Part shown: positions 1-5,446 of the stretch, in pieces | How the letters are laid out: every line of letters starts with the position of its first letter | How positions within the stretch are numbered: position 1 is the stretch's first letter | Assembly (NCBI GenBank): GCA_963997635.1 | Contig: CAXEND010000029.1 | Location: forward strand, 1-5,786 | Source of the DNA: GCA-2728135 sp002728135 | Lineage (GTDB): Bacteria > Pseudomonadota > Alphaproteobacteria > UBA828 | Length of the DNA stretch: 5,786 bases | Direction of reading: 5' to 3' | Program-made: the position numbers and the translations under genes | The notes under the pieces: generated by a model | Told to the model about the DNA's origin: nothing | Seen by the model: the letters and a program-made list of their open reading frames with translations, nothing else | Databases searched by the model: none

Positions 1-179
1 AAGATGCCCATACCCTTGATGCCGTTGTTCCACTTTCAAGAATGTTTGGTTATGCTACTGATTTAAGATCAATAACTCAGGGTCGTGCAGTTTTTCATAT
101 GGAGTTTTCTAATTTTCAACAAGTCCCTGCATCAGTAAAAGATAAAATTATTGAAACTATACATGGAAAGGCTTCTTAG
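1..179 (+). CDS. fusA: Elongation factor G, C-terminal end (5' truncated by window)
   Basis: EF-G is the cytosolic GTPase that moves tRNAs and mRNA through the ribosome after peptide bond formation and also helps recycle ribosomes. Only the last 58 codons are present, read from base 3 to the TAG at 177-179. They contain the conserved C-terminal stretch VPLSRMFGYATDLRS followed by ITQGRAVFHMEFSNF and a short charged tail. This matches the end of domain V of EF-G, where the equivalent text is VPLxxMFGYATDLRSxTQGRA. The GTPase domain lies outside the window. The gene sits 19 nt upstream of rpsJ on the same strand, with no terminator-like hairpin between them, so the two are probably co-transcribed. 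EF-G paralogues share this tail, but the position next to rpsJ favours the housekeeping fusA. Confidence 0.95.
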   Translation, partial: DAHTLDAVVPLSRMFGYATDLRSITQGRAVFHMEFSNFQQVPASVKDKIIETIHGKAS

Positions 180-198
180 TAAAAGAAAAGAATAAGTT

Positions 199-507
199 GT
201 GGCAAAACAAACAATTCGAATAAGTCTCAAAGCATACGATCATTCATTGATTGATAAATCAACTGAAAAGATAGTAAAAACTGCTAAATCTACCGGGGCA
301 ATTATTTCTGGCCCAATACCTCTGCCTACAAGACGTACAATTTATACTGTTTTACGATCACCCTTTGTTGATAAAAAATCCCGTGAGCAATTTCAAACAA
401 AAATTCATAAGCGTTTAATTGATATTTTAAACTCAACACCAAAAACTGTGGAAGCTTTGATGAAGCTTGACTTACCTGCCGGTGTGGATATAGAAATAAA
501 GGTTTGA
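199..507 (+). CDS. rpsJ: 30S ribosomal protein S10 (NusE)
   Basis: S10 is a head protein of the 30S subunit. In bacteria generally it is also NusE, which pairs with NusB in transcription antitermination. The 102-residue product has the normal family length. It begins AKQTIRISLKAYDH and carries GPIPLPTRRTIYTVLRSPF (residues 38-56) and the usual C-terminal LPAGVDIEIKV. The start is a GTG at 199-201, chosen because it places AKQ.IRI.LKAYDH at the N terminus as in the family. The preceding bases are A- and G-rich (181-195) but contain no clear Shine-Dalgarno core. It follows fusA directly, with no tuf gene between, and ends with TGA at 505-507, two bases before the rplC ATG. S10 is often the first gene of its own operon, but here the 19-nt upstream gap leaves no space for a separate leader. 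Confidence 0.98.
   Translation: MAKQTIRISLKAYDHSLIDKSTEKIVKTAKSTGAIISGPIPLPTRRTIYTVLRSPFVDKKSREQFQTKIHKRLIDILNSTPKTVEALMKLDLPAGVDIEIKV
498..502 (+). promoter_or_regulatory. Ribosome binding site for rplC
   Basis: AAAGG lies 7 nt before the ATG at 510. It overlaps the last codons of rpsJ. Its spacing suits ATG 510 rather than the in-frame TTG at 504, so it supports the shorter L3 start. Confidence 0.65.
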
Positions 508-509
508 TA

Positions 510-1127
510 ATGCGCGGTTTGATTGCTAAAAAAGTTGGAATGACTCAAGTTTTTAACGCTGATGGTGGATTGATTCCTGTGACTGTTTTAGAAGCGGGGC
601 CATGTATTGTTACACAGGTTAAAACTCAGTCTAATGATGGTTATGATGCAATTCAAGTTGGTTTTGAAAAAAGGAAAAAAAAGCATTCAAATAAACCATT
701 AGATGGTCATTTTGCAAAAGCTGGTACAGATTTAAAAAGATTTTTAGCTGAATTTGTTCCAGTTCCTAATTTTAAATATGAGACGGGACAAGAGTTCGGA
801 GTATCATTATTTAAAGAAGGAGAATATGTAGATGTTACAGGGACAACAAAGGGTAAAGGATTCTCTGGCGTTATGAAGCGTCATGGGTTTTCTGGAGGAC
901 CAAAAACCCATGGTCAAAGAGAACATCCACGATCTGCTGGATCGATCGGTCAGGCTTCTGATCCATCACGTGTATTTAAAGGTATGAAAATGGCAGGTCA
1001 ATATGGTAATAAACGAATGACTGCTCGAAATCTTGAAATTGTTCAAGTGGATAAAGAAAATAATCAAATTTTGCTTAAAGGGGCTGTGCCGGGTGCAAAT
1101 AATGGCATAGTCTATATTACTAAATAA
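510..1127 (+). CDS. rplC: 50S ribosomal protein L3
   Basis: L3 is an early-assembly 50S protein whose long extension reaches toward the peptidyl transferase centre. From ATG 510 the product is 205 residues, normal for the family, and begins with the canonical MRGLIAKKVGMTQVF. The frame stays open to a TTG at 504, but that would add two residues (MI) and overlap the rpsJ stop. The ribosome binding site at 498-502 and family conservation favour 510. The central extension includes KGKGFSGVMKRHGFSGGP (114-131) and SIGQASDPSRVFKGMKMAG (145-163). Gln148 in SIGQ aligns with the glutamine that PrmB methylates in Escherichia coli L3; whether it is modified here is unknown. Bases 667-683 hold A6-GG-A8-G, encoding a lysine-rich stretch near residues 54-58. 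One base separates its TAA from rplD. Confidence 0.97.
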   Translation: MRGLIAKKVGMTQVFNADGGLIPVTVLEAGPCIVTQVKTQSNDGYDAIQVGFEKRKKKHSNKPLDGHFAKAGTDLKRFLAEFVPVPNFKYETGQEFGVSLFKEGEYVDVTGTTKGKGFSGVMKRHGFSGGPKTHGQREHPRSAGSIGQASDPSRVFKGMKMAGQYGNKRMTARNLEIVQVDKENNQILLKGAVPGANNGIVYITK

Positions 1128-1128
1128 A

Positions 1129-1758
1129 ATGAAGTTCAATATTTTAAAACAAGATGGCACTAAAGGTTCATCAATTACAGTTGACGATTCAGTTTTTGGA
1201 ATAGAGCCAAATAATAGCGTTGTCCATCAGGCAGTTGTTGCTGAGCTGGCTAATGCACGACAAGGTACTCATTCTGCAAAAAATCGATCAAGAGTAAGGG
1301 GTGGTGGTAAGAAGCCTTGGAAACAAAAAGGTCGTGGCGTCGCACGCGCAGGTACGATTAGATCACCTATATGGAAGGGTGGAGGTGTTGTATTTGGTCC
1401 TGAGCCCCACAAATATTATAAAAAAATATCTAAAAAAATGCGGCAATTAGCTCGTCGATCTGTCCTTTCAAGTAAAGCAAAAAATGGTGAGATAATTATA
1501 TTAGAAGATATTTCAATTTCTAATCCAAAAACCAAAGATTTTGTAGATCTATTAAAGAAGTTAAATCTTTCAGGTAAAAAAATAACAATTTTAGTGGCTG
1601 GTTATACAGATAATTTATTCCTCGCAGTAAGAAATATTCCTAATATTTATTTAGTTGAGGCAACATCGGCAAGTACATATGATTTATTGGATTGTGAATC
1701 TATTTTGTTTGATAAAGCAGGTTTGTCATTAATCAATAAACAATTAACATTAAATTAA
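1129..1758 (+). CDS. rplD: 50S ribosomal protein L4
   Basis: L4 binds 23S rRNA early in assembly, and its long loop forms part of the nascent-peptide tunnel. In some bacteria it also represses its own operon. The 209-residue product has the family pattern: VVHQAVVAELANARQGTHSA (31-50), then the basic tunnel loop GGGKKPWKQKGRGVARAG (58-75) with TIRSPIWKGGGVVFGPEP (76-93), then the C-terminal Rossmann-like part with DNLFLAVRNIPNIYLVEA. Lys67 aligns with E. coli Lys63, whose change gives macrolide resistance, and is intact. The usual KGTGRAR reads KGRGVAR here. The ATG at 1129 follows the rplC stop after one base, and no Shine-Dalgarno motif is visible, so initiation may depend on ribosomes finishing rplC. 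That coupling is inferred. The stop is TAA, and one base precedes rplW. Confidence 0.97.
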   Translation: MKFNILKQDGTKGSSITVDDSVFGIEPNNSVVHQAVVAELANARQGTHSAKNRSRVRGGGKKPWKQKGRGVARAGTIRSPIWKGGGVVFGPEPHKYYKKISKKMRQLARRSVLSSKAKNGEIIILEDISISNPKTKDFVDLLKKLNLSGKKITILVAGYTDNLFLAVRNIPNIYLVEATSASTYDLLDCESILFDKAGLSLINKQLTLN

Positions 1759-1759
1759 A

Positions 1760-2080
1760 ATGTCTTATCAAAAAATAATTATACGTCCATTGTTTACTGA
1801 AAAGATGAGTCGATTAGAAGAGTCTGAGAATAAATATGCATTCCAAGTTTTGAATAGTGCGAATAAAATAGAAATAGAAAAAGCCATTGAGAGTAAGTTT
1901 GATGTTAAGGTAAAAAAAATTGCAACTATGAATTTTTCTGGTAAAGAAAAACAAATGACAGTTCGTAGCGGAGGCAGAACGATTAGGACACAAGGCAGCC
2001 GTTCAAGTTGGAAAAAAGCGGTAGTTACATTAATGGATGGTCATGAAATCGATTTGTTAAAAGGTGAAGTAGGTAATTAA
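1760..2080 (+). CDS. rplW: 50S ribosomal protein L23
   Basis: L23 sits at the exit of the 50S peptide tunnel and is the docking site for trigger factor and the signal recognition particle. The 106-residue product shows the family pattern IIIRPLFTEKMSRLEESENK at the N terminus, IEIEKAIESKFDVKVKKI (37-54), and SSWKKAVVTLMDGHEIDL toward the C terminus. Glu14 in FTEK aligns with E. coli Glu18, the trigger-factor contact. Between them is a basic, glycine-rich loop (about residues 60-82, including VRSGGRTIRTQGSR), which is a few residues longer than in short L23 proteins. The ATG at 1760 comes one base after rplD's stop, in very A/T-rich sequence without a Shine-Dalgarno motif. Its TAA overlaps the rplB ATG by one base (TAATG). 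Confidence 0.97.
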   Translation: MSYQKIIIRPLFTEKMSRLEESENKYAFQVLNSANKIEIEKAIESKFDVKVKKIATMNFSGKEKQMTVRSGGRTIRTQGSRSSWKKAVVTLMDGHEIDLLKGEVGN

Positions 2081-2904
2081 TGGGTATTAGATCTATAAAG
2101 CCAACTACTCCAGCTAATCGTTTCGCAACTAGATCTGATTTTTCTGAAATTACCAAAAGTTATCCAGAAAAAAGTTTAACTAAATCCCTTCGCAAAACTG
2201 GGGGTAGAAATAATAACGGACGTATTACAGTAAGGCATCGAGGAGGTGGGCATCGTCGACGATATCGTATCATTGATTTTAAACGTGATAAATTTGATGT
2301 TCCTGCAAAAGTTGCTTCAATTGAGTATGACCCTAACAGATCTGCTAATATAGCTTTGCTTCATTATTTGGATGGTGAAAAACGTTATATTTTATCACCA
2401 TTTGGTGTTAAGGTTAATGATGAAGTTATTAGTGGTGAAAATGCACCTTTAAAACTCGGCAATGCATTGCCTATAAGTAAAGTTGCAACTGGAATGTTTG
2501 TGCACAATATAGAATTCGAGCCTGGTCGTGGAGGGCAAATGGTTCGTAGTGCTGGGGCAGCAGCTCAAGTTATGGCTCATGATGGTGGATTTACAACTGT
2601 TAAGTTACCATCAGGAGAAATTAGACAAATTAGGCAAGATTGCTTTGCCACTATTGGGGAAGTAGGAAATAAATCTCATGAAAAAATTATTTCAGGGAAA
2701 GCTGGAAGAAGTAGATGGTTAGGTAAAAGACCAACTGTTCGAGGTGTCGTAATGAATCCTGTAGACCATCCTCATGGCGGAGGTGAAGGAAAATCATCTG
2801 GTGGAAGACATCCCGTTTCTCCGTGGGGTATGCCGACTAAAGGATATAAAACTCGAAAGAAAAATAAGAAATCTAATGCCTATATTGTTAAGAGGAGAAA
2901 ATAG
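2080..2904 (+). CDS. rplB: 50S ribosomal protein L2
   Basis: L2 is one of the most conserved 50S proteins. It is needed for subunit joining and for peptidyl transferase activity. The product is 274 residues, the standard length. It contains KSLRKTGGRNNNGRITVRHR (35-54) and GGGHRRRYRIIDFKRDKFD in the N-terminal RNA-binding part, EFEPGRGGQMVRSAGAAAQV (145-164), the KLPSGEIRQI region, and the hallmark MNPVDHPHGGGEGKSSGGRH (225-244). The histidine-rich DHPHGGGEG loop reaches the peptidyl transferase region and is intact. The C-terminal tail ends KTRKKNKKSNAYIVKRRK. The ATG overlaps the rplW stop as TAATG. Only a weak AGG (2071-2073) precedes it, so translational coupling is likely. The last codons (AAG AGG AGA AAA) also form the rpsS ribosome binding site. 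Confidence 0.98.
   Translation: MGIRSIKPTTPANRFATRSDFSEITKSYPEKSLTKSLRKTGGRNNNGRITVRHRGGGHRRRYRIIDFKRDKFDVPAKVASIEYDPNRSANIALLHYLDGEKRYILSPFGVKVNDEVISGENAPLKLGNALPISKVATGMFVHNIEFEPGRGGQMVRSAGAAAQVMAHDGGFTTVKLPSGEIRQIRQDCFATIGEVGNKSHEKIISGKAGRSRWLGKRPTVRGVVMNPVDHPHGGGEGKSSGGRHPVSPWGMPTKGYKTRKKNKKSNAYIVKRRK
2893..2897 (+). promoter_or_regulatory. Ribosome binding site for rpsS
   Basis: AGGAG lies 8 nt before the ATG at 2906 and inside the final arginine codons of rplB. It is one of the best Shine-Dalgarno matches in the window. It fixes the S19 start at 2906 rather than at the in-frame upstream ATG 2774, which lies within rplB. Confidence 0.85.
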
Positions 2905-2905
2905 G

Positions 2906-3175
2906 ATGTCCAGATCTATAAAAAAAGGACCATTCGTGGATACAAAGCTTCAAAAAAAGGTTGAAAAAGTTAATGATAGTGGTAAAAAGCAAGTAATCAA
3001 AACATGGTCTAGAAGATCAATGATTACTCCAGATTTTGTTGGACATACATTTGCTGTTCACAATGGAAATAAATTTATTCCAGTATTTGTTTATGAAAAT
3101 ATGGTAGGTCATAAGCTTGGTGAGTTTGCACCAACGAGAACATTTAGACTGCATTCAGGAGATAGAAAAAGTTAA
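2906..3175 (+). CDS. rpsS: 30S ribosomal protein S19
   Basis: S19 is in the head of the 30S subunit, where it pairs with S13 near the A-site tRNA and the intersubunit bridge. From ATG 2906 the product is 89 residues, the usual size, starting MSRSIKKGPFVD. It contains the family signature KTWSRRSMITPDFVGHTFAV (32-51), HNGNKFIPVFV and GHKLGEFAPTRTF. The reading frame is open further upstream to ATG 2774, but the extra 44 residues would be rplB read in another frame and resemble nothing in S19. The Shine-Dalgarno site at 2893-2897 confirms the shorter start. One base separates it from rplB, and a five-base gap follows its TAA before rplV. Confidence 0.98.
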   Translation: MSRSIKKGPFVDTKLQKKVEKVNDSGKKQVIKTWSRRSMITPDFVGHTFAVHNGNKFIPVFVYENMVGHKLGEFAPTRTFRLHSGDRKS

Positions 3176-3180
3176 TTATC

Positions 3181-3528
3181 ATGGAAGCTCAAGCAATAAC
3201 AAGACATATTAGACAGTCCCCTCGTAAGATTAAAGTAGTTTTAGATGAAATAAGGGGTGCAAAGTTTGAAGTAGCGCTAAATTATTTACATTTTTCTAAA
3301 GCTAAAGCGGCTTCCCAGATTGAAAAAACATTAAGATCTGCTTATCATAATCTAATTGTCGAGGCAAAAGATCTTACGGTGAAAACTGAAGATCTTTTTG
3401 TAAAAGAGTGTTATGCCAATGGTGGACCTCATATGAAACGCTTCCGTGCTGCTTCTATGGGTAGAATTTCAAGATTAAATAAGCCAACAGCTCATATAAC
3501 GATTGTTGTGTCAGATAAAAAGGATTAG
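3181..3528 (+). CDS. rplV: 50S ribosomal protein L22
   Basis: L22 binds all 23S rRNA domains, and its long beta-hairpin lines the nascent-peptide tunnel opposite L4. The 115-residue product carries the family N terminus (EAQAITRHIRQSPRKIKVVL), the helix pattern AKAASQIEKTLRSAYHN (41-57), and the hairpin GGPHMKRFRAASMGRISRLN (81-100), followed by TAHITIVVSD. Length and motif order are normal. No deletion is seen in the hairpin, where macrolide-resistance changes fall in other bacteria. The ATG at 3181 is preceded by AATTATC with no close Shine-Dalgarno motif; an AGGAG at 3157-3161 is 19 nt away, too far for ordinary use. The TAG stop (3526-3528) merges with the rpsC ribosome binding site. Confidence 0.97.
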   Translation: MEAQAITRHIRQSPRKIKVVLDEIRGAKFEVALNYLHFSKAKAASQIEKTLRSAYHNLIVEAKDLTVKTEDLFVKECYANGGPHMKRFRAASMGRISRLNKPTAHITIVVSDKKD

Positions 3529-3532
3529 GGAG
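3528..3532 (+). promoter_or_regulatory. Ribosome binding site for rpsC (supports TTG start)
   Basis: GGGAG lies 7 nt before the TTG at 3540. Its first G is the last base of the rplV stop codon. It provides direct support for the unusual TTG start, since no ATG or GTG is available at that position. Confidence 0.85.
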
Positions 3533-3539
3533 AAAGATT

Positions 3540-4169
3540 TTGGGACAAAAAACACATCCAGTTGGTTTTAGACTGCAAGTTAATAAGAATTGGAGATCAA
3601 CCTGGTTCCCAGGTAAGAGTTTTGCTCTTGGACTTGAAGAAGATTTAAGAATTCGTAAATACTTAAGTGCAAGACTACCTAATGCTGGAATCTCTCGCGT
3701 AGAAATCAGTCGCTCATCAAAAACAGTAACAGTCACCATTCATACTGCTCGCCCAGGGATAGTGATAGGGAAAGGTGGAGAAGAAGTAAATAGATTGAAA
3801 GATGAGATTAAGCAATTAACAGATAAAAATGTCCAAGTTAATATTTCTGAAGTAAAGAGGCCTGAATTGGATGCTGCTCTCGTAGGCTCAAATATAGCAC
3901 ATCAACTAAAGAAAAAAGTATCGTATCGTCGTGTCGTTAATAAAGCGATTCAATCAACAATGAGAATGGGAGCAGAGGGAATAAGAATTAATGTTGCCGG
4001 AAGGCTTGGAGGTGTCGAAATCGCTCGCAGTGAAAAATTTTCTCAAGGACGTGTGCCTTTGCATACCTTACGTGCAGATATAGATTATGTATTAACTGAA
4101 GCAGAGACGCAATATGGTATAATAGGGATTAAAGTCTGGATTTGCAATGGAGAATCATCTAGGAAGTAG
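3540..4169 (+). CDS. rpsC: 30S ribosomal protein S3
   Basis: S3 lines the mRNA entry channel of the 30S subunit and, with S4 and S5, helps unwind incoming mRNA. The product is 209 residues. It begins GQKTHPVGFRL after the initiator, has the type II KH domain with the RNA-binding GIVIGKGGEEV (73-83), and then the C-terminal domain with INVAGRLGGVEIARSE (150-165), GRVPLHTLRADIDY (170-183) and GIIGIKVWICNGE. It ends soon after that motif, so it lacks the long C-terminal tail found in some bacterial S3 proteins. The start is TTG at 3540. The GQKTHP context is invariant in the family, and a good ribosome binding site sits 7 nt upstream, so this start is well supported. An 11-nt gap follows rplV, and a 3-nt gap precedes rplP. 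Confidence 0.97.
   Translation: MGQKTHPVGFRLQVNKNWRSTWFPGKSFALGLEEDLRIRKYLSARLPNAGISRVEISRSSKTVTVTIHTARPGIVIGKGGEEVNRLKDEIKQLTDKNVQVNISEVKRPELDAALVGSNIAHQLKKKVSYRRVVNKAIQSTMRMGAEGIRINVAGRLGGVEIARSEKFSQGRVPLHTLRADIDYVLTEAETQYGIIGIKVWICNGESSRK
4161..4164 (+). promoter_or_regulatory. Ribosome binding site for rplP
   Basis: AGGA, within AGGAAG, lies 8 nt before the ATG at 4173, inside the last codons of rpsC. Confidence 0.6.
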
Positions 4170-4172
4170 ATT

Positions 4173-4586
4173 ATGCTTGAGCCAAAAAGAACAAAATTTA
4201 GAAGACATCACAGAGGTAACACTAGGGGGACAGCCAAATCTGGTAACCATGTTGCATTTGGTTCATATGGTTTAAAAGCCATGGAACCAGGTTGGATAAC
4301 AAGTCGTCAAATAGAGGCATGCAGGATATCAATAACACGTATTGTTCGAAAAGTTGGTAAAATGTGGATTCGAATTTTTCCTGATAAACCTATTACAAAG
4401 AAACCTGCAGAAACTCGGATGGGTAAAGGTAAAGGTGCACCAGAGTATTGGGTTGCAGTTGTGAAACCTGGTCGTATTTTATTTGAAGTTGAAGGCGTTG
4501 ATCAAGAAGGTGCTGAAGAAGCTTTTCATAATGCTTCGCATAAGTTGCCAATTAAAACAAAAATTGTAAGTCGTAGAGAAGTATAA
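4173..4586 (+). CDS. rplP: 50S ribosomal protein L16
   Basis: L16 joins the 50S subunit late in assembly and helps position the A-site tRNA near the peptidyl transferase centre. The 137-residue product has the standard length and the N-terminal MLEPKRTKFRRHHRG. Next come GSYGLKAMEPGWITSRQIEA (30-49) and the highly conserved WIRIFPDKPITKKPAETRMG (65-84) with KGKGAPEYWVAVVKPGRILF. Arg82 in TRMGKGKG aligns with the arginine hydroxylated in E. coli L16 (Arg81); modification here is unknown. The ATG at 4173 has AGGA 8 nt upstream. Its TAA overlaps the rpmC ATG by one base, which suggests coupled translation with L29. Confidence 0.98.
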   Translation: MLEPKRTKFRRHHRGNTRGTAKSGNHVAFGSYGLKAMEPGWITSRQIEACRISITRIVRKVGKMWIRIFPDKPITKKPAETRMGKGKGAPEYWVAVVKPGRILFEVEGVDQEGAEEAFHNASHKLPIKTKIVSRREV

Positions 4587-4801
4587 TGAAAAAGAGAGAA
4601 ATGAATAATTTAGATTTGATCTCTATTAATGATATGTTGACAGATAATGAAGAAGCATTGCAAAATTTGAAATTCCAAAAAGCTATGCAACAACTAGAAG
4701 ACCCTTTAAAAATAAAAAAAATAAAAAAAGAAATAGCTCAATTAAAAACAATAAAAAAAGAATTTGATCTAGGTTTGCGTGGCAATAAGAATGAGAAATA
4801 A
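4586..4801 (+). CDS. rpmC: 50S ribosomal protein L29
   Basis: L29 is a small two-helix 50S protein next to L23 at the tunnel exit. The 71-residue product is short and highly charged, as expected. It carries the signature EALQNLKFQKAMQQLEDP (23-40) and the second helix LKIKKIKKEIAQLKTIKKEF (41-60). The ATG at 4586 overlaps the rplP stop (TAATG), and only a weak AGAGAAG precedes it. A later ATG at codon 6 is possible, but the first gives the usual distance to the NLKFQ motif. The second helix is encoded by three copies of ATAAAAAAA. Its position between L16 and S17 is the canonical S10-operon order and supports the call, since L29 itself is poorly conserved. Confidence 0.95.
   Translation: MKKREMNNLDLISINDMLTDNEEALQNLKFQKAMQQLEDPLKIKKIKKEIAQLKTIKKEFDLGLRGNKNEK
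4712..4759 (+). repeat. Three copies of ATAAAAAAA inside rpmC
   Basis: The 9-mer ATAAAAAAA occurs at 4712-4720, 4721-4729 (in tandem) and 4751-4759, always in the same codon phase (Ile-Lys-Lys). It encodes the lysine-rich second helix of L29 and creates one A8 run (4714-4721) and two A7 runs. It is most likely a by-product of amino acid and AT bias. Confidence 0.7.
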
Positions 4802-4807
4802 TTAATT

Positions 4808-5071
4808 ATGGATTTTAAGAAAAAACAAACACTTGTCGGAGAAGTGGTGAGTGATAAAATGGAAAAAACAGTAGTTGTTCGGGTAACTAGAAAAATTCCT
4901 CATCCAGTATATGGTAAATATATAAAGCGATATAAAAAGCATTTAGCTCATATTAATTCCGTTCAGCCAAAAATTGGAGATATTGTAAAACTTAACTCCA
5001 TGCGGCCTACAAGCAAAAGAAAACGATGGTGTGTAGGTGAAATCATTAGAGAATCAATCAAAATTGGATAA
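4808..5071 (+). CDS. rpsQ: 30S ribosomal protein S17
   Basis: S17 is a primary 16S rRNA-binding protein of OB-fold type, needed early in 30S assembly. The 87-residue product has normal length and shows the family pattern LVGEVVSDKMEKTVVVRVTR (9-28), HPVYGKYIKRYKKHLAH (32-48), then IGDIVKLNSMRPTSKRKRW (56-74). The last motif usually reads TRPLSKTKRW, so MRPTSKRKRW is a mild variant. The ATG at 4808 is six bases after the rpmC stop in AT-rich sequence without a clear Shine-Dalgarno motif. It is the last gene of the classic S10 operon order, and six bases separate its TAA from rplN. The S10 and spc blocks are therefore fused here with no visible terminator or promoter. Confidence 0.97.
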   Translation: MDFKKKQTLVGEVVSDKMEKTVVVRVTRKIPHPVYGKYIKRYKKHLAHINSVQPKIGDIVKLNSMRPTSKRKRWCVGEIIRESIKIG

Positions 5072-5077
5072 TATAAA

Positions 5078-5446
5078 GTGATTCAACAAGAAACTAGACT
5101 AAAAGTTGCAGATAATTCAGGGGCACGTGAAGTCCTATGCTTTAAAGTATTGGGTGGTAGTCGCAGAAGGTATGCATCTATTGGTGATCTTATTGTGGTT
5201 ACTGTAAAACAGGCAATACCCGATGGTATGGTTACAAAAGGGCAAGTAACTAGGGCTGTAGTTGTTCGGACAAAAAAAGAGATTCGACGCTCAGATGGAT
5301 CGTATATACGTTTTGATGACAATGCTGCAGTACTCCTCAACTCAGCAGGTGAACCCCGTGGAACTCGAGTAATTGGCCCCGTTGCAAGAGAATTACGTGA
5401 CAATGGTTATATGAAGATTGTTTCTATGGCGCCGGAGGTTATTTAA
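5078..5446 (+). CDS. rplN: 50S ribosomal protein L14
   Basis: L14 lies at the subunit interface of the 50S particle, next to L3 and L19, and is the binding site of the silencing factor RsfS in bacteria that have it. The 122-residue product is exactly the usual size and very conserved: MIQQETRLKVADNSGAREVL (1-20), KVLGGSRRRYASIGDLIVV (23-41), VKQAIPDGMVTKGQVTRAVV (43-62) and GTRVIGPVARELR (95-107). The start is GTG at 5078, because IQQETRL follows it directly as in other L14 proteins. Only a weak GGA (5066-5068) is seen upstream. It is the first gene of the spc-type block but has no promoter-sized gap before it. Its TAA overlaps the rplX ATG. Confidence 0.98.
   Translation: MIQQETRLKVADNSGAREVLCFKVLGGSRRRYASIGDLIVVTVKQAIPDGMVTKGQVTRAVVVRTKKEIRRSDGSYIRFDDNAAVLLNSAGEPRGTRVIGPVARELRDNGYMKIVSMAPEVI
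5434..5438 (+). promoter_or_regulatory. Ribosome binding site for rplX
   Basis: GGAGG lies 7 nt before the ATG at 5446, inside the final Pro-Glu-Val codons of rplN. It is the fullest Shine-Dalgarno match in the window, and it occurs at a TAATG stop/start overlap. Confidence 0.85.

Noticed and set aside
504..509. A TTG start for rplC two codons upstream of ATG 510
   Set aside because: It would overlap the rpsJ stop and add MI before the canonical MRGLIAKK. The ribosome binding site spacing fits 510.
966..1160. A 64-residue open frame on the minus strand
   Set aside because: It is antisense to the end of rplC and the start of rplD, with no recognisable motif or gene-like context. It is a shadow of conserved genes.
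1181..1216. A promoter-like TTGACG in rplD with A/T-rich sequence downstream
   Set aside because: The nearest -10-like hexamers give spacers of about 13 or 24 nt, both unsuitable. It is inside a tightly packed operon.
2774..2905. A 44-residue N-terminal extension of rpsS from ATG 2774
   Set aside because: It is rplB read in another frame with no resemblance to S19. ATG 2906 has a strong ribosome binding site and the family N terminus.
2089..2922. The 11-mer AGATCTATAAA near the starts of both rplB (2089-2099) and rpsS (2912-2922)
   Set aside because: Both copies encode Arg-Ser-Ile-Lys, which is common at the N termini of both L2 and S19. Shared codons explain it without a regulatory role.
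3455..3739. A 94-residue open frame on the minus strand
   Set aside because: It is antisense to rplV and rpsC, both strongly conserved, and shows no family pattern.
5083..5403. A 106-residue open frame on the minus strand
   Set aside because: It lies entirely opposite rplN and its composition mirrors the L14 codons. No ribosome binding site or family pattern is seen.
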